NCBI GenBank assembly: GCA_023416585.1
Contig: JAEZHM010000089.1
Coordinates: 1 to 64,000 of the forward strand
From: Bacillota bacterium
Lineage (GTDB): Bacteria; Bacillota; Clostridia; Christensenellales; Aristaeellaceae
Direction: 5' to 3'
Length of the DNA: 64,000 nucleotides
How positions within the stretch are numbered: position 1 is the stretch's first letter; each line of letters starts with the position of its first letter. The position numbers were made by a program, and so were the translations under genes. The notes under the pieces are model-generated. The model had not been told where the DNA came from. It did no database searches and saw only the letters and a list, made by a program, of their open reading frames with translations. Below are positions 1 to 8,127 of this stretch, piece after piece.

Positions 1-105
1 CGCATTTGGTCTTTGACGGAACAATCGCCTTGCGAGAAGGATCACCGCAACGGCTACGCTTACACCGAGGGCCGTACATAGTACCATGGAGAAGAATGAA
101 CGCAT
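1..105 (-). CDS. N-terminus of a third M56-derived membrane sensor paralogue (cut by window edge)
   Basis: The first 35 codons of a minus-strand gene that continues off the left edge. They read MRSFFSMVLCTALG..., then a hydrophobic helix ending in ARRLFRQRPNA, almost the same as the start of the next gene (134-1843). The start is the ATG at 103-105, preceded by AGAGAGGTG at a normal distance; the same leader precedes the two related genes downstream. By analogy it would be a membrane-anchored protein with an outside beta-propeller, but only the first membrane segment is visible. Confidence 0.7.
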   Translation of the reverse strand, partial: MRSFFSMVLCTALGVSVAVAVILLARRLFRQRPNA

Positions 106-133
106 TTTACACACCTCTCTGTACAAATTCATT

Positions 134-1843
134 TTATAGTGACCGTGGCTGACCTTCGTAATTGCCTTCGACATTTAGCCTAAGCACTGACAATGTTCCG
201 TTATTGGTTAGCGTGATTCCTTTGGGAACAGTGAGGATGTAATCGAAGATTTTGAGGGTTTTGCCTTTGGAGATTCCAAGATCTTCCGTTAATACAAGCT
301 CTGGTTCATCACGTTTGGAAGAGATCAAGCAAACATACGTATAGGGCGAATCCTGTGATAGTAATCTGTTCAGCACTTGTGTGGTGGGCATTGTGTCCGG
401 GAACACACATTTGATCGCACCGCAGCCGCTTATCTTGCCATCACCGGTAAACATAATCTCTTTTTGTGATATGATGCTCCCTGTCACGATCAATTCCCCA
501 TGATTGATTACATTGCAGCCCGTTAGCAAGAAGTTGGAAGCTTCAATCGTCAAAGCAGCGCCTTTATCGATGATCAGGGTATGCTTATTTCTGGCCGCAG
601 TGCATTTATATGGGCCTTTTAGCGTCATACTTGAAGTGACCTGTATTGTTTCAATATGCTTGCTTATTACGGCTGCGTTAAATTCATCAACGGAGGCGAC
701 GCGGGCAACTGTTGAACCTGCCCATGCATCGCCTATCTTTGTCATGCTCGCCTTGTCGCCGAGGATGGCAATCTCTTTTAGCTGCGGTCCCTCCTCTGTG
801 CTGGTGATTAGCATTTTATTTTCACGGACTCCCCAAATATCAGCAAAGCTTTGATAAATGACTTTCTGATTCCCGCCGTCCGGATCACACATAAAGATGC
901 CGCCGCTTTTTTCGCTGTAAATAATCTTTCCGTAGGCGATGGTAAAGCTTGAACAATCCTCTGAAATTGGAATGCAATTTTCGCCATTTAGATCAGATCT
1001 GAAAAGGATTCTGCTGGCCGAGCGGCCAAAGATATGATCTTCATAGACCATAAAGTCAACCACATTCATATCCAGTGAGTTGGAGATTTCCCTGACACTT
1101 GAATCGTCCAAATTGACGCGGCAGAGATTCCCGTCATATTGACTGACATAAAGTTGTTCCTTGTAAAGCTGTATCTGGCAATGCCAGCCGCGGATCGAAG
1201 AAGCGATTTGCTTGGGGCCCGTTCCGTCTATATCAATTTGATAAACGCCATCCTGATACTCACCTTCTATGCCAACGAAATAGATGGTATTGCCGCTAAC
1301 CGCGAAGGTAAAGAGGGTTTTTTCGGCCTTCAACAATTCCGTGGTTTCCAAGGTGTTTAAATCTGTTTTATAAATACACGCCCCATGGGTAAACAGAAGA
1401 TAATCCCCGCATTGGACCAGATGATGTGCGCCGTCATCATACAATCGAGTCGCCTTGATCTCAAAAAGCGTTTCATGATCCGACCCATCTGCTTTCATTC
1501 GATAAAGTGTATATTCAGGTGCATAGTATATCCAGCCGCCAATCCGCAGAACCTTATCCGGCCGCAGAAGATCAGCTACAGTAGGTTCGACCGCCTCAGC
1601 GTCTTTCGCCGCGCTGCTAAGGGCCGTTTCCGCCAAACCGCCCAAGTACGGTAAATCAGTAAGGACCATAGCACAGATCACAGCAGCCGCAAAAAATGAA
1701 GCGGCTATCATTCGAAAAGCAGGATTTTTGTGATCAGGCGCATTTGGTCTTTGACGGAGCAATCGCCTTGCAAGCATGAACACCGTAGCAATTACGCTTA
1801 CACCTAGGCCCGTAGATAGTACCATGGAGAAAAACAAACGCAT
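134..1843 (-). CDS. Membrane-anchored beta-propeller sensor, M56/BlaR1-derived, peptidase domain missing
   Basis: About 569 residues. The first 27 residues form a membrane helix of the BlaR1/MecR1 N-terminal kind. It is joined at once (after RQRPNAPDHKNPAF) to the helix that normally follows the M56 peptidase domain, so HExxH and the whole peptidase core are absent. The rest is outside: a DUF5050-like propeller with repeated units such as MKADGSD, LTQCGDYLLFTH and GKIIYS (roughly residues 90-390), then a beta-helix-like region rich in TLTNNGTL-type repeats. The ATG at 1841-1843 is preferred over an in-frame GTG at 1852 because AAGAGGT lies 7 bases before it. It lies downstream of the broken M56 gene and blaI, in the same direction. 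Seen: domain loss. Inferred: a binding or decoy receptor without protease activity. Confidence 0.75.
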   Translation of the reverse strand: MRLFFSMVLSTGLGVSVIATVFMLARRLLRQRPNAPDHKNPAFRMIAASFFAAAVICAMVLTDLPYLGGLAETALSSAAKDAEAVEPTVADLLRPDKVLRIGGWIYYAPEYTLYRMKADGSDHETLFEIKATRLYDDGAHHLVQCGDYLLFTHGACIYKTDLNTLETTELLKAEKTLFTFAVSGNTIYFVGIEGEYQDGVYQIDIDGTGPKQIASSIRGWHCQIQLYKEQLYVSQYDGNLCRVNLDDSSVREISNSLDMNVVDFMVYEDHIFGRSASRILFRSDLNGENCIPISEDCSSFTIAYGKIIYSEKSGGIFMCDPDGGNQKVIYQSFADIWGVRENKMLITSTEEGPQLKEIAILGDKASMTKIGDAWAGSTVARVASVDEFNAAVISKHIETIQVTSSMTLKGPYKCTAARNKHTLIIDKGAALTIEASNFLLTGCNVINHGELIVTGSIISQKEIMFTGDGKISGCGAIKCVFPDTMPTTQVLNRLLSQDSPYTYVCLISSKRDEPELVLTEDLGISKGKTLKIFDYILTVPKGITLTNNGTLSVLRLNVEGNYEGQPRSL

Positions 1844-1870
1844 TTTAAACACCTCTTTACTTAAAAAATA

Positions 1871-3697
1871 TTAAATTTGATCAATGTATAATGGTGGCTG
1901 TCCTTCGTAATTGCCGTCCACCTTTAGCCCAAGCAATGATAGCGTTCCGTTATTGGTTAGCGTAATGTCTTTAGGAACAACGAGGACATGCTTATGATCG
2001 CCTTTGGTTATTGAAAGGGTTTTACCTTGCGCAATTTCAAGGTCTTCAGTTAAAACAAGCTTTGGCTCATCAAAATCGGGCAAATCTATGTAAATATCCG
2101 TATAAGGCGAATCCGCTGACAATAATTTCTGAAGCATTCCTATCGTTGGCGCTGTGTAGGATGTGAATCTGATTGAGCCGCCGTTCATACAGCTTATTTT
2201 ACCGTTGCCTGTAAACGCACCTCCGCTGCACATAACGCACCCCGCAACGATCAACTCACCATTGTTGATTATGGTACAGTCAACAAATACAAGGTCAAAA
2301 CACCAGCGGTCAAAACACAAGCACTCAGCGTCAAAACAGGAACACGGAATGGTCAATACAGCATCTTCACTGATGATCAAGGTGTGCTTGCCAGCACTCC
2401 CGTCGATATAGTATGAATCCGGCAATGCCATACTTGAAGCGATTTGAATTGTTTCAATCCGCTTATCCTGCATGGCCGCCATAAACTCATCAGCAGAATA
2501 GACGAAGGCAACTGTTGCTTCCGGCCATGTACCGACCGTCCCCGCCTTACTTTCCTTGCCGCCAACGATGCGGTGCAGCTGATACCCACCCACAGTGCTA
2601 TAGATCGATATTTTGCCATCGCGGCCCCCTATGATCTTGGCCTGGCCTTCATAAATCCTTTTTTGGTTTGTCCCATCCATATCGCACATAAATATGCCAT
2701 TACCGTCGAAGGGCGCTTGACTATAGATTATTTTTCCATCTGCGATGATATAGGCACTGCAAGCGTTTGCAAGCGCAATGGCGCTATTGCCATCCAAGTC
2801 GATCCTGAAAAGCGTTCCTTCAAGCGAGCGTCCAACAACCTGTTTTTCATAAACGATAAAGTCACGTACATTTCCGGATAGAGGAAGAGGGAGAGGCTCT
2901 GCGTTTGAACCATCCAAATAGAAACAGGAAAGCTTTCCAAATTGGTTAATGGCGTAAACCCGTTTATTGCAGATTTGAAGCTGGGCAAAATAGTCATTTG
3001 GCAAGAAAGTGATCTGTTTCGGGTTCGCCCCATCTATGTCAATCACATAAATGCCGCCGGTATAGTCGGCATACTTGTTTATACCGCAAAAATAAACTGT
3101 TCTGCCATCAGCTGCGAAGGAAAAAGAGGTTTCTTCATTCTGCGCCTGTACCAATACGGCTGTATTCAAAGTGTTTACATCCATTTTGTATATTGAGGAT
3201 GCATGGGTAAACAGAAGATAATCCCCGCATTGGGTCAGGCCGTGAACGCCGTCATTGCCATGCATCCCTGAACCGCCATCCGCGATAAAAAGCGCTTCAT
3301 TGTCTGATCCATCCGCTCTCATTTTATAGACTGTATGGCTATATGCATTGAATATTTCTTCATAATAGGGGTTGTCAGCCGGTATGCAGTAGATCCAGTC
3401 ACCAATGCGCGCAACTTTTCCAGGTGGCAGAAGATCTGCCGCAGTGAACTCGCTTGGGTCGATCCGAATGGTGGTTTCTGCGCTGGCGGAAGTAGCTTTG
3501 CCCAAAAGATCAAAGCGCATCGAATCGGTGAAGAGCATAGCAGAGAGCATCGCGACCACTAAAACCGCAACAAACATCACCATAAAGGCAGGTTTTTTGT
3601 AGCACAGCACATTTTTGATCCGCTTTTTAACGTTGCTTTCACCAAAGGCGAAAGCCGTAGGCAGCAATCCGCTTCTGCTTACAGTCAAGGCCAGCAT
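1871..3697 (-). pseudogene. C-terminal part of a broken M56 (BlaR1-like) sensor with DUF5050-like propeller
   Basis: An open frame of 608 codons that begins inside an M56 protein: YSESMLALTVSRSG followed by AFGESNVKKRIKNVL is the standard sequence after the M56 peptidase core. A membrane helix (about residues 35-57) and an outside propeller plus beta-helix region follow, homologous throughout to 134-1843. No ribosome binding site precedes its first ATG. The 5' part of the gene is the overlapping frame 3685-4413, in a different reading frame. Between the two, the roughly 45-50 residues that usually carry the HWFNPLVW and CDE motifs are missing. So the gene has both an internal deletion and a frameshift, although the sensor half has stayed open for 600 codons and might still be made by a frameshift or a cryptic start. 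Confidence 0.7.
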
Positions 3698-4413
3698 GGA
3701 TTCTGAGTATTGTATACGGATATGATGTGGTCGCCCCGGCGGATATGGGCACGTTCATGAGCAATGATATGAATCAAACCATCAGCGGATATGCCAACCG
3801 GCAGATAAACTCTGGGCTTAAAGATACCGAGCACAAAAGGCGAGCGAATGTGATCGCTTTCAAAGAGGTTTCCCTCGATTCGGGTGGCATCCGCGACCCT
3901 CTTTTTCATTCGGGCGTAGGAGCTGGCGGCATAACCCAGCATCGTGGTGAGCCCGATAAGCCAAATTGCCCCGAGAACATCCATCCAAGTGACCGGCGCA
4001 TCACCGGTTGCCTCAGCTATCCTATTTGCGTTTGAAGCCATTTGTGATACGGTCGGGGAGGCAAGTGACATGGTCCCTTGGTTTATCTCGCTAAACAAGG
4101 TAACTTGATTGGGAATCACCGATGGCACTATTTGTTTAGCGGCTTGCGGTTTTTGAGTATGCTGCAAAATGGGCGCTACATTTGTGGTCACAACCTGAGT
4201 TGGCACAGCGATGATTTTGTTAAAACTCGGAACAATACTTATGTTACTGGTAAAGGTAAACGGACATAGCATCCGAAAAAGCACCACCGTCCACAGTACA
4301 TAAGAAAACACCTTTGGTATGCGCCTAAAGAATAGACGTACAAGCAGGACCGCAGCGGCGACAACGCTTGCACTAAGGCTCATAGACAGAATCGTGAAAA
4401 GAAGTGATTCCAT
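3685..4413 (-). pseudogene. N-terminal part of the broken M56 (BlaR1-like) antirepressor
   Basis: Start at the ATG 4411-4413 with AGAGAGGT 7 bases before it. It has two N-terminal membrane helices, a long linker, a third helix (about residues 150-170), then the M56 metalloprotease core with FVLGIFKPRVYLP and the zinc motif HERAH in IIAHERAHIRRGDH. Eleven codons later it runs out of frame and stops. In BlaR1/MecR1 this domain cleaves the BlaI-type repressor after ligand binding. The partner repressor gene lies directly upstream (31 bases). The zinc Glu usually found further downstream and the fourth helix are lost, so protease function is doubtful. Confidence 0.75.
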
Positions 4414-4444
4414 TTTAAGCACCTCTCTAACAATTCGGGAGGGG

Positions 4445-4810
4445 CTATTCTTTTGCCGAGTCAATCAATTTGTGCAGTTCCGCCGCCTCTTTGGCGGTCA
4501 GCTTGCGTCCATCCAAGAAGGAAACGAAAAGCGATGGCAGCTGTCCATTAAAAACGCGATCGAGAAGCGCATCACTCTGGCTTTTTTGCGCTTGCTCACG
4601 CTTGATTAATGCGGTCACAATGGTATCCTTGTTCTGTAGTATATTTCGGTTGATCAGCTTGCGCAGCACGGTGTAGGTGGTGGTTTTTTTCCAGCCCAGC
4701 TCCTGTTCGGCCAGCGTTGCCAGCTGTGCTGATTTCAGCGGCTCATTGGCCCAAACGATGCTGCACAGCCTAAATTCTGAATTATGGAGTAAGATATCAT
4801 CCATTGGCAT
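4445..4810 (-). CDS. blaI: BlaI/MecI/CopY-family transcriptional repressor
   Basis: 121 residues, normal for the family. It has an N-terminal winged helix (LCSIVWANEPLKSAQLATLA, then GWKKTTTYTVLRKLINR, the recognition helix) and a C-terminal helical dimer region ending in LTAKEAAELHKLID. Members bind dyad operators as dimers and are removed by proteolysis through a BlaR1-type partner. Here the partner (1871-4413) is downstream in the same direction but broken. The ATG at 4810 follows AGGGGATA closely; an ATG two codons later (4804) is an equally good start. Its promoter holds two matching dyads, so autoregulation is likely. The ligand is unknown; nothing here shows beta-lactam resistance. Confidence 0.9.
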   Translation of the reverse strand: MPMDDILLHNSEFRLCSIVWANEPLKSAQLATLAEQELGWKKTTTYTVLRKLINRNILQNKDTIVTALIKREQAQKSQSDALLDRVFNGQLPSLFVSFLDGRKLTAKEAAELHKLIDSAKE

Positions 4811-4829
4811 TATCCCCTAAAACGTCGGC

Positions 4830-4890
4830 ATTCTATTTCGATAGAATAAACTTATAATGCTATTCTATTGCAATAGAGTAAATCTGTCAA
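4830..4890 (-). promoter_or_regulatory. blaI promoter with two operator dyads
   Basis: On the minus strand a -35 TTGACA (4885-4890) and a -10 TAGAAT (4862-4867) are 17 bases apart. One dyad, ATTCTATTGCAATAGAGT (4862-4879), covers the -10 and spacer. A second, ATTCTATTTCGATAGAAT (4830-4847), lies just downstream of the start site. The centres are 32 bases apart, three helical turns, and both share ATTCTATT...ATAGA. They are the obvious binding sites for the BlaI-type repressor. Confidence 0.75.
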
Positions 4891-4903
4891 TAACTAACAG
4901 ATA

Positions 4904-4994
4904 TGGTAGAGAAGGCGGGGCTCGAACCCGTGTATATCTTGTCAGGGCTTACGGTTTATAAGGCCGTGGCTCTCACCGACTGAGCTACTTCTCC
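4904..4994 (-). tRNA. Atypical tRNA, anticodon reads UAU (Ile-like), long variable region
   Basis: Folding by eye gives acceptor GGAGAAG/CTTCTCT with an encoded CCA, D arm GCTC...GAGC, anticodon arm ACGGC-CTTATAA-ACCGT and T arm ACGGG-TTCGAGC-CCCGC. The anticodon would be UAU, reading AUA, for which bacteria normally use a CAU tRNA. The variable region is 19 bases, as in class II tRNAs, although the D loop is the short class I type. The last pairs of the anticodon stem and the T stem are mismatched. It may be a special, mobile-element or decaying tRNA. Confidence 0.55.
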
Positions 4995-5590
4995 AAAACA
5001 GAGAAACGCGGCATGCGCCGCGGTCAGGGAATGGCCTTTCGCTGCAAAGGTCATATGGCACCCATCCTGGCGGCGCAAGCAACGAACGCGTATATGACCC
5101 CCTCATGGATGGGGCCCCCTTCTCTGCCATGAGGAAGCCCCTTCCATCTGGAAGCGGCGTGGTGCTCTGTGCGGGACTCGAACCTGCGAACCCATAGATG
5201 TGAACGATATAGCATCGCATAACTCCTCTATCGGCGATTACGCCAAGCTGCGCCCATCACCTTTTCAGAGAAGAGGGCGTTGAAGGCGCAGCACAAGCGG
5301 CAAAATCGCTCTTTCATTTCCAAAACCGCTTCCGGGGAAGTGATGAAATGAACGATAGCCGCTCCACCGCGATAACATCTGGCACATCCACAAACTCGTC
5401 CTGTGTATACCACGTATGGTGCTACGCTCTGCGAGGGCAAACGCTTCAGCAACAACGCAAGTGCTAGCGGAATTGCAGACATGGGCTGAGAAATACTAGA
5501 AGAAAGCAAGAGGGAAAGATTTTTGATTCGACATCGCTGCAAAGGCGTATGAGGCTTTCCACACCGAAAACTTTGTGCTGGCATAGATAG
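4995..5590. other. Non-coding scar between tRNA and recombinase remnant
   Basis: No believable gene in about 600 bases. The stretch holds several short GC-rich inverted repeats (for example around 5011-5022 and 5130-5155) and a tRNA 3' fragment. Open frames seen on either strand lack ribosome binding sites and look random. Together with its neighbours it looks like the residue of an integrated element. Confidence 0.5.
5160..5187 (-). other. tRNA 3' end fragment (T arm, acceptor strand, CCA)
   Basis: On the minus strand GCAGG-TTCGAGT-CCCGC forms a T arm with one mismatch. It is followed by ACAGAGC, a discriminator A and CCA. The matching 5' acceptor strand GCTCTGT is not found within 130 bases upstream, so only the 3' part of a tRNA gene is present. 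This is the part that site-specific recombinases often duplicate at attachment sites. Confidence 0.5.
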
Positions 5591-5851
5591 GAATCTAAGA
5601 TTGATACTGTTGTGATGGAATTCTCACCAGCACTTTGGGACGCTGCGGTCGACCACGTGACAATCAAAGCCGAGGAAAGTGTGTCGTTCACTTTCCGAAA
5701 CCAGATGGAGATTTCAGCTAAAGAGGAGCTTACGCAGCCGGCAGGCGCTTCCTGGAACGATGTGATTGTTGATTTGCGCATGAAACAGAGCGAGTCGGGT
5801 GGTGGTACCATAAATACGCCAGGCGTATGTTCACGATCAATAGGGCTGTAA
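5591..5851 (+). pseudogene. C-terminal remnant of a large serine recombinase
   Basis: The open frame from the stop at 5588-5590 reads MEFSPALWDAAVDHVTI, then SFTFRNQMEI, which resembles the usual tail of large serine recombinases (EFDExLWxxxVExVxV followed by FxFxxGxEI). Nothing upstream in any frame supplies the catalytic resolvase domain. It is a short leftover, not a working gene. The match is by motif memory only. Confidence 0.4.
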
Positions 5852-5938
5852 GCACACTTTTTTATTGCCTAAAGGGAGCATAGTTGGCTTTACAGAAAGG
5901 ATATTGTGTGTTGAGAGGAATGAAAAAAGGCATTTTGC

Positions 5939-6790
5939 TTATTCGACGGTGATATGTACAGGGAAAAGAAATGTTTCCCCGGATGCCAGAGACCTGATTT
6001 GCGGCTTCCCGGACAGTTCCCCCGTGACATGCGCATGATCATCAATACCATACCACGGTTCAATGCATACATACGGCGCACCGGGTTTGGCCCATAAGCC
6101 CAGGCAAGGCGCATGAAAATAATCTACTCTCACCCTACGGGGATGGCGGTCGCTTTTGAGGGTTACACTTCTGGAATGAAGGTCATCAAAAATGAGCGCA
6201 TCGTGATCGAACATATGAGGCGTAATGATAAGGCGGTTGCCTTCAAATGGAACGTAGCGCTTTTCATCCATTAGCAGTGCGATTCCGTCAAGCTGGTACG
6301 CATATGAGGTCTCTTCCTTTTCAAATATAAGCGTATCGAATATTTCGCAACGAAGGCCCGGATGTGCGCCGATAGAAAAAAGCATCTCCTCCAGGCCATC
6401 ATTGTATACGGCATGAGTGATCTCCAGCCGATTTCCGGCAAGTTTGAATGTTACGGCAAGGCGGAAACGGAAGGGATAGCATTTGTGGGTTTCCGAACTG
6501 TCCGTAAGCAGCAAACATAATGAATCCTTCTGTTGATTGATTACAGAAAAATCACTGTTCTTTGCGAAGCCGTGCTTTGGCATCGCGTATATGGCATCCC
6601 CTATGCGATAGGAATCATTCCGAAGACGTCCTACAACAGGAAAAAGAATTGGCGAACGCCCCTTCCAAATATGGGGATCACCTTGCCAGATGTATTCTAT
6701 GCCTTCGTACTTGTCAAAAAACTGCGCCAATTCCGCCCCTTTGGAATCCACGGAAACGAGGAAGCGTTCATTTTCAATCTTATAAAGCAT
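5939..6790 (-). CDS. Aldose 1-epimerase family protein (LacX/GalM-like)
   Basis: 283 residues from the ATG at 6788-6790, which has GGAGGGG 7 bases before it; an upstream in-frame ATG at 6805 overlaps that site and is rejected. The galactose-mutarotase fold is shown by KGAELAQFFDK near the N-terminus, WQGDPHIWKGRSPILFPVVGR, KHGFAKNSDF with the conserved His, and SIGAHPGLRC with the second conserved His. The family interconverts anomers of aldoses in the cytoplasm; LacX-type members have a broad or unknown sugar range. It is transcribed alone, divergently from the lactonase gene. Confidence 0.85.
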   Translation of the reverse strand: MLYKIENERFLVSVDSKGAELAQFFDKYEGIEYIWQGDPHIWKGRSPILFPVVGRLRNDSYRIGDAIYAMPKHGFAKNSDFSVINQQKDSLCLLLTDSSETHKCYPFRFRLAVTFKLAGNRLEITHAVYNDGLEEMLFSIGAHPGLRCEIFDTLIFEKEETSYAYQLDGIALLMDEKRYVPFEGNRLIITPHMFDHDALIFDDLHSRSVTLKSDRHPRRVRVDYFHAPCLGLWAKPGAPYVCIEPWYGIDDHAHVTGELSGKPQIRSLASGETFLFPVHITVE

Positions 6791-6819
6791 GGATAACCCC
6801 TCCACGGTACTTTTGTGCC

Positions 6820-6849
6820 ATTATACAATCAGCCGCTTGCCATATACAA
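6820..6849 (-). promoter_or_regulatory. Promoter of the aldose epimerase gene
   Basis: Minus strand: -35 TTGTAT (6844-6849), 18-base spacer, -10 TATAAT (6820-6825), about 30 bases before the start codon. Confidence 0.5.
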
Positions 6850-6927
6850 TCCTTTATTTTGAGCAAACTATAAAAAAGGCACAAAATCGCCATCGCTTCT
6901 TCAGCATATTTATTTTTTGTCTTTCTA

Positions 6928-6969
6928 TTTTCAAAGAAGAAACCAGATGATATAATGAAAACGATTTCA
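6928..6969 (+). promoter_or_regulatory. Lactonase promoter with LacI-type operator
   Basis: A perfect -10 TATAAT (6951-6956) with a weak -35 (6928-6933) 17 bases before it. The last T of the -10 begins the 14-base near-palindrome TGAAAACGATTTCA (6956-6969), which has the form of LacI/CcpA-family operators. Repression by steric block is the likely effect. Confidence 0.65.
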
Positions 6970-7057
6970 ATGAGAATATCACATAGTATATAACAGCATC
7001 TTTATTCAGTATTTCGCAAATAGATGAAAACGTATAAACAATTTTAGGAGGATACAA

Positions 7058-8050
7058 ATGGAGCAAACAGCATATATCGGTACGTATACGGGTACGGGCA
7101 GTACAGGCATTTACCAGATTGGATTCAATGAGGGCACTATTTCCCTGCAGGGTGAATTGCAGGCGGAAAATCCATCCTATCTACTCAAGCATGAAGATTC
7201 GCTTTACGCAGTTCGTGAAACGCGGGGCGGCTCAGCGGCATCCTATCGCATTCAGAGTGACGGGGGCCTTGTGCTTACCGGAGAGCAGAAGGTATTTGGC
7301 GATGCTCCGTGCCATCTGTGCCTGGATGAACGGTTTTTATATGTTGCAAATTATACATCCGGCGGCCTTGCGGAATTTTATCTTGATGAGCATCAAGCCA
7401 TCGGCCGGCCGCCGCGCCTGATTGCGCATACGGGAAATAGCATCCACCCTACGCGCCAAACAAAACCGCACGTGCATTTTTCGTGCGTCTCGCCGGGAAA
7501 AGCGTATCTGGCCGTATGCGATCTGGGGCTGGATGAAGTTTTGTTTTATCCGCGTACAAGCGCAGGCATTGCAGATCCCGCAGAACCGGTCCGTGTTCCC
7601 TTGGGATCCGGACCGCGCCATGCCCTATTTGGCCGGGAGGATATCTGGTATGTCGTGTGCGAGCTTACGTGTGAACTGCTTGTTTACCGGGGCTACGGCA
7701 AAAAAGCGGAGCTTATACAGCGTTTTTCTACGCTGCGCGAGCAGGATCAGGAAGGGTCCTGTGCCGCGCTGAGGATGTCTTCAGACGGCAGGCTGCTGCT
7801 TGCAAGCGTGCGGGGCGCCAATTCGCTGGTGCTTTTTGACATAGGCGAAGACGGGCTGCTGGATGTACCCCGCTTTTATGATTCACATGGCAACTGGCCC
7901 CGTGACGCGGTTTTCACGCCATGCGGGCGGTATGTTATTTGTGCCTGCGAGCGGGAAAACTGCCTGACCGTTTTTTCGCTTGCCGGCGGAGAATTAAAGT
8001 ATCTCAATTCCTTCGCATTGCCCTCGCCTACATGCATCTGCTTTATGTAA
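7058..8050 (+). CDS. Lactonase family protein (6-phosphogluconolactonase-like, seven-bladed propeller)
   Basis: 330 residues, the usual length of the cytoplasmic lactonase family (PF10282). It starts AYIGTYTGTGSTGIYQI and has the family's signature stretches NPSYL, APCHLCLDERFLYVANYTSG, KPHVHF and GPRHALF. Members hydrolyse sugar lactones, classically 6-phosphogluconolactone. Here it could open a lactone made by the oxidoreductases of the neighbouring cluster. The start has AGGAGG 6 bases upstream. A LacI-type operator overlaps its promoter, so it probably belongs to the regulon of the convergent lacI-type gene. The substrate cannot be read from sequence. Confidence 0.88.
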   Translation: MEQTAYIGTYTGTGSTGIYQIGFNEGTISLQGELQAENPSYLLKHEDSLYAVRETRGGSAASYRIQSDGGLVLTGEQKVFGDAPCHLCLDERFLYVANYTSGGLAEFYLDEHQAIGRPPRLIAHTGNSIHPTRQTKPHVHFSCVSPGKAYLAVCDLGLDEVLFYPRTSAGIADPAEPVRVPLGSGPRHALFGREDIWYVVCELTCELLVYRGYGKKAELIQRFSTLREQDQEGSCAALRMSSDGRLLLASVRGANSLVLFDIGEDGLLDVPRFYDSHGNWPRDAVFTPCGRYVICACERENCLTVFSLAGGELKYLNSFALPSPTCICFM

Positions 8051-8070
8051 CTATAGGTCAATGATGATGA

Positions 8071-8106
8071 AAACCGCACCGGCTTGAACGCCGGGGCGGT
8101 TTTCTT
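8071..8106. terminator. Terminator between the convergent lactonase and LacI genes
   Basis: Stem AAACCGCaCCGGC / GCCGGggCGGTTTT with a TTGAAC loop and T-runs on both strands, so it can serve both genes. Confidence 0.8.
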
Positions 8107-8127
8107 TGTTTTAGCGCTGTGATGAAC

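Noticed and set aside
4942..5220. A 92-codon minus-strand frame between the tRNAs
   Set aside because: It is a translation of the tRNA and the tRNA fragment (GFAGSSPAQST is a typical T-arm translation), not a protein.
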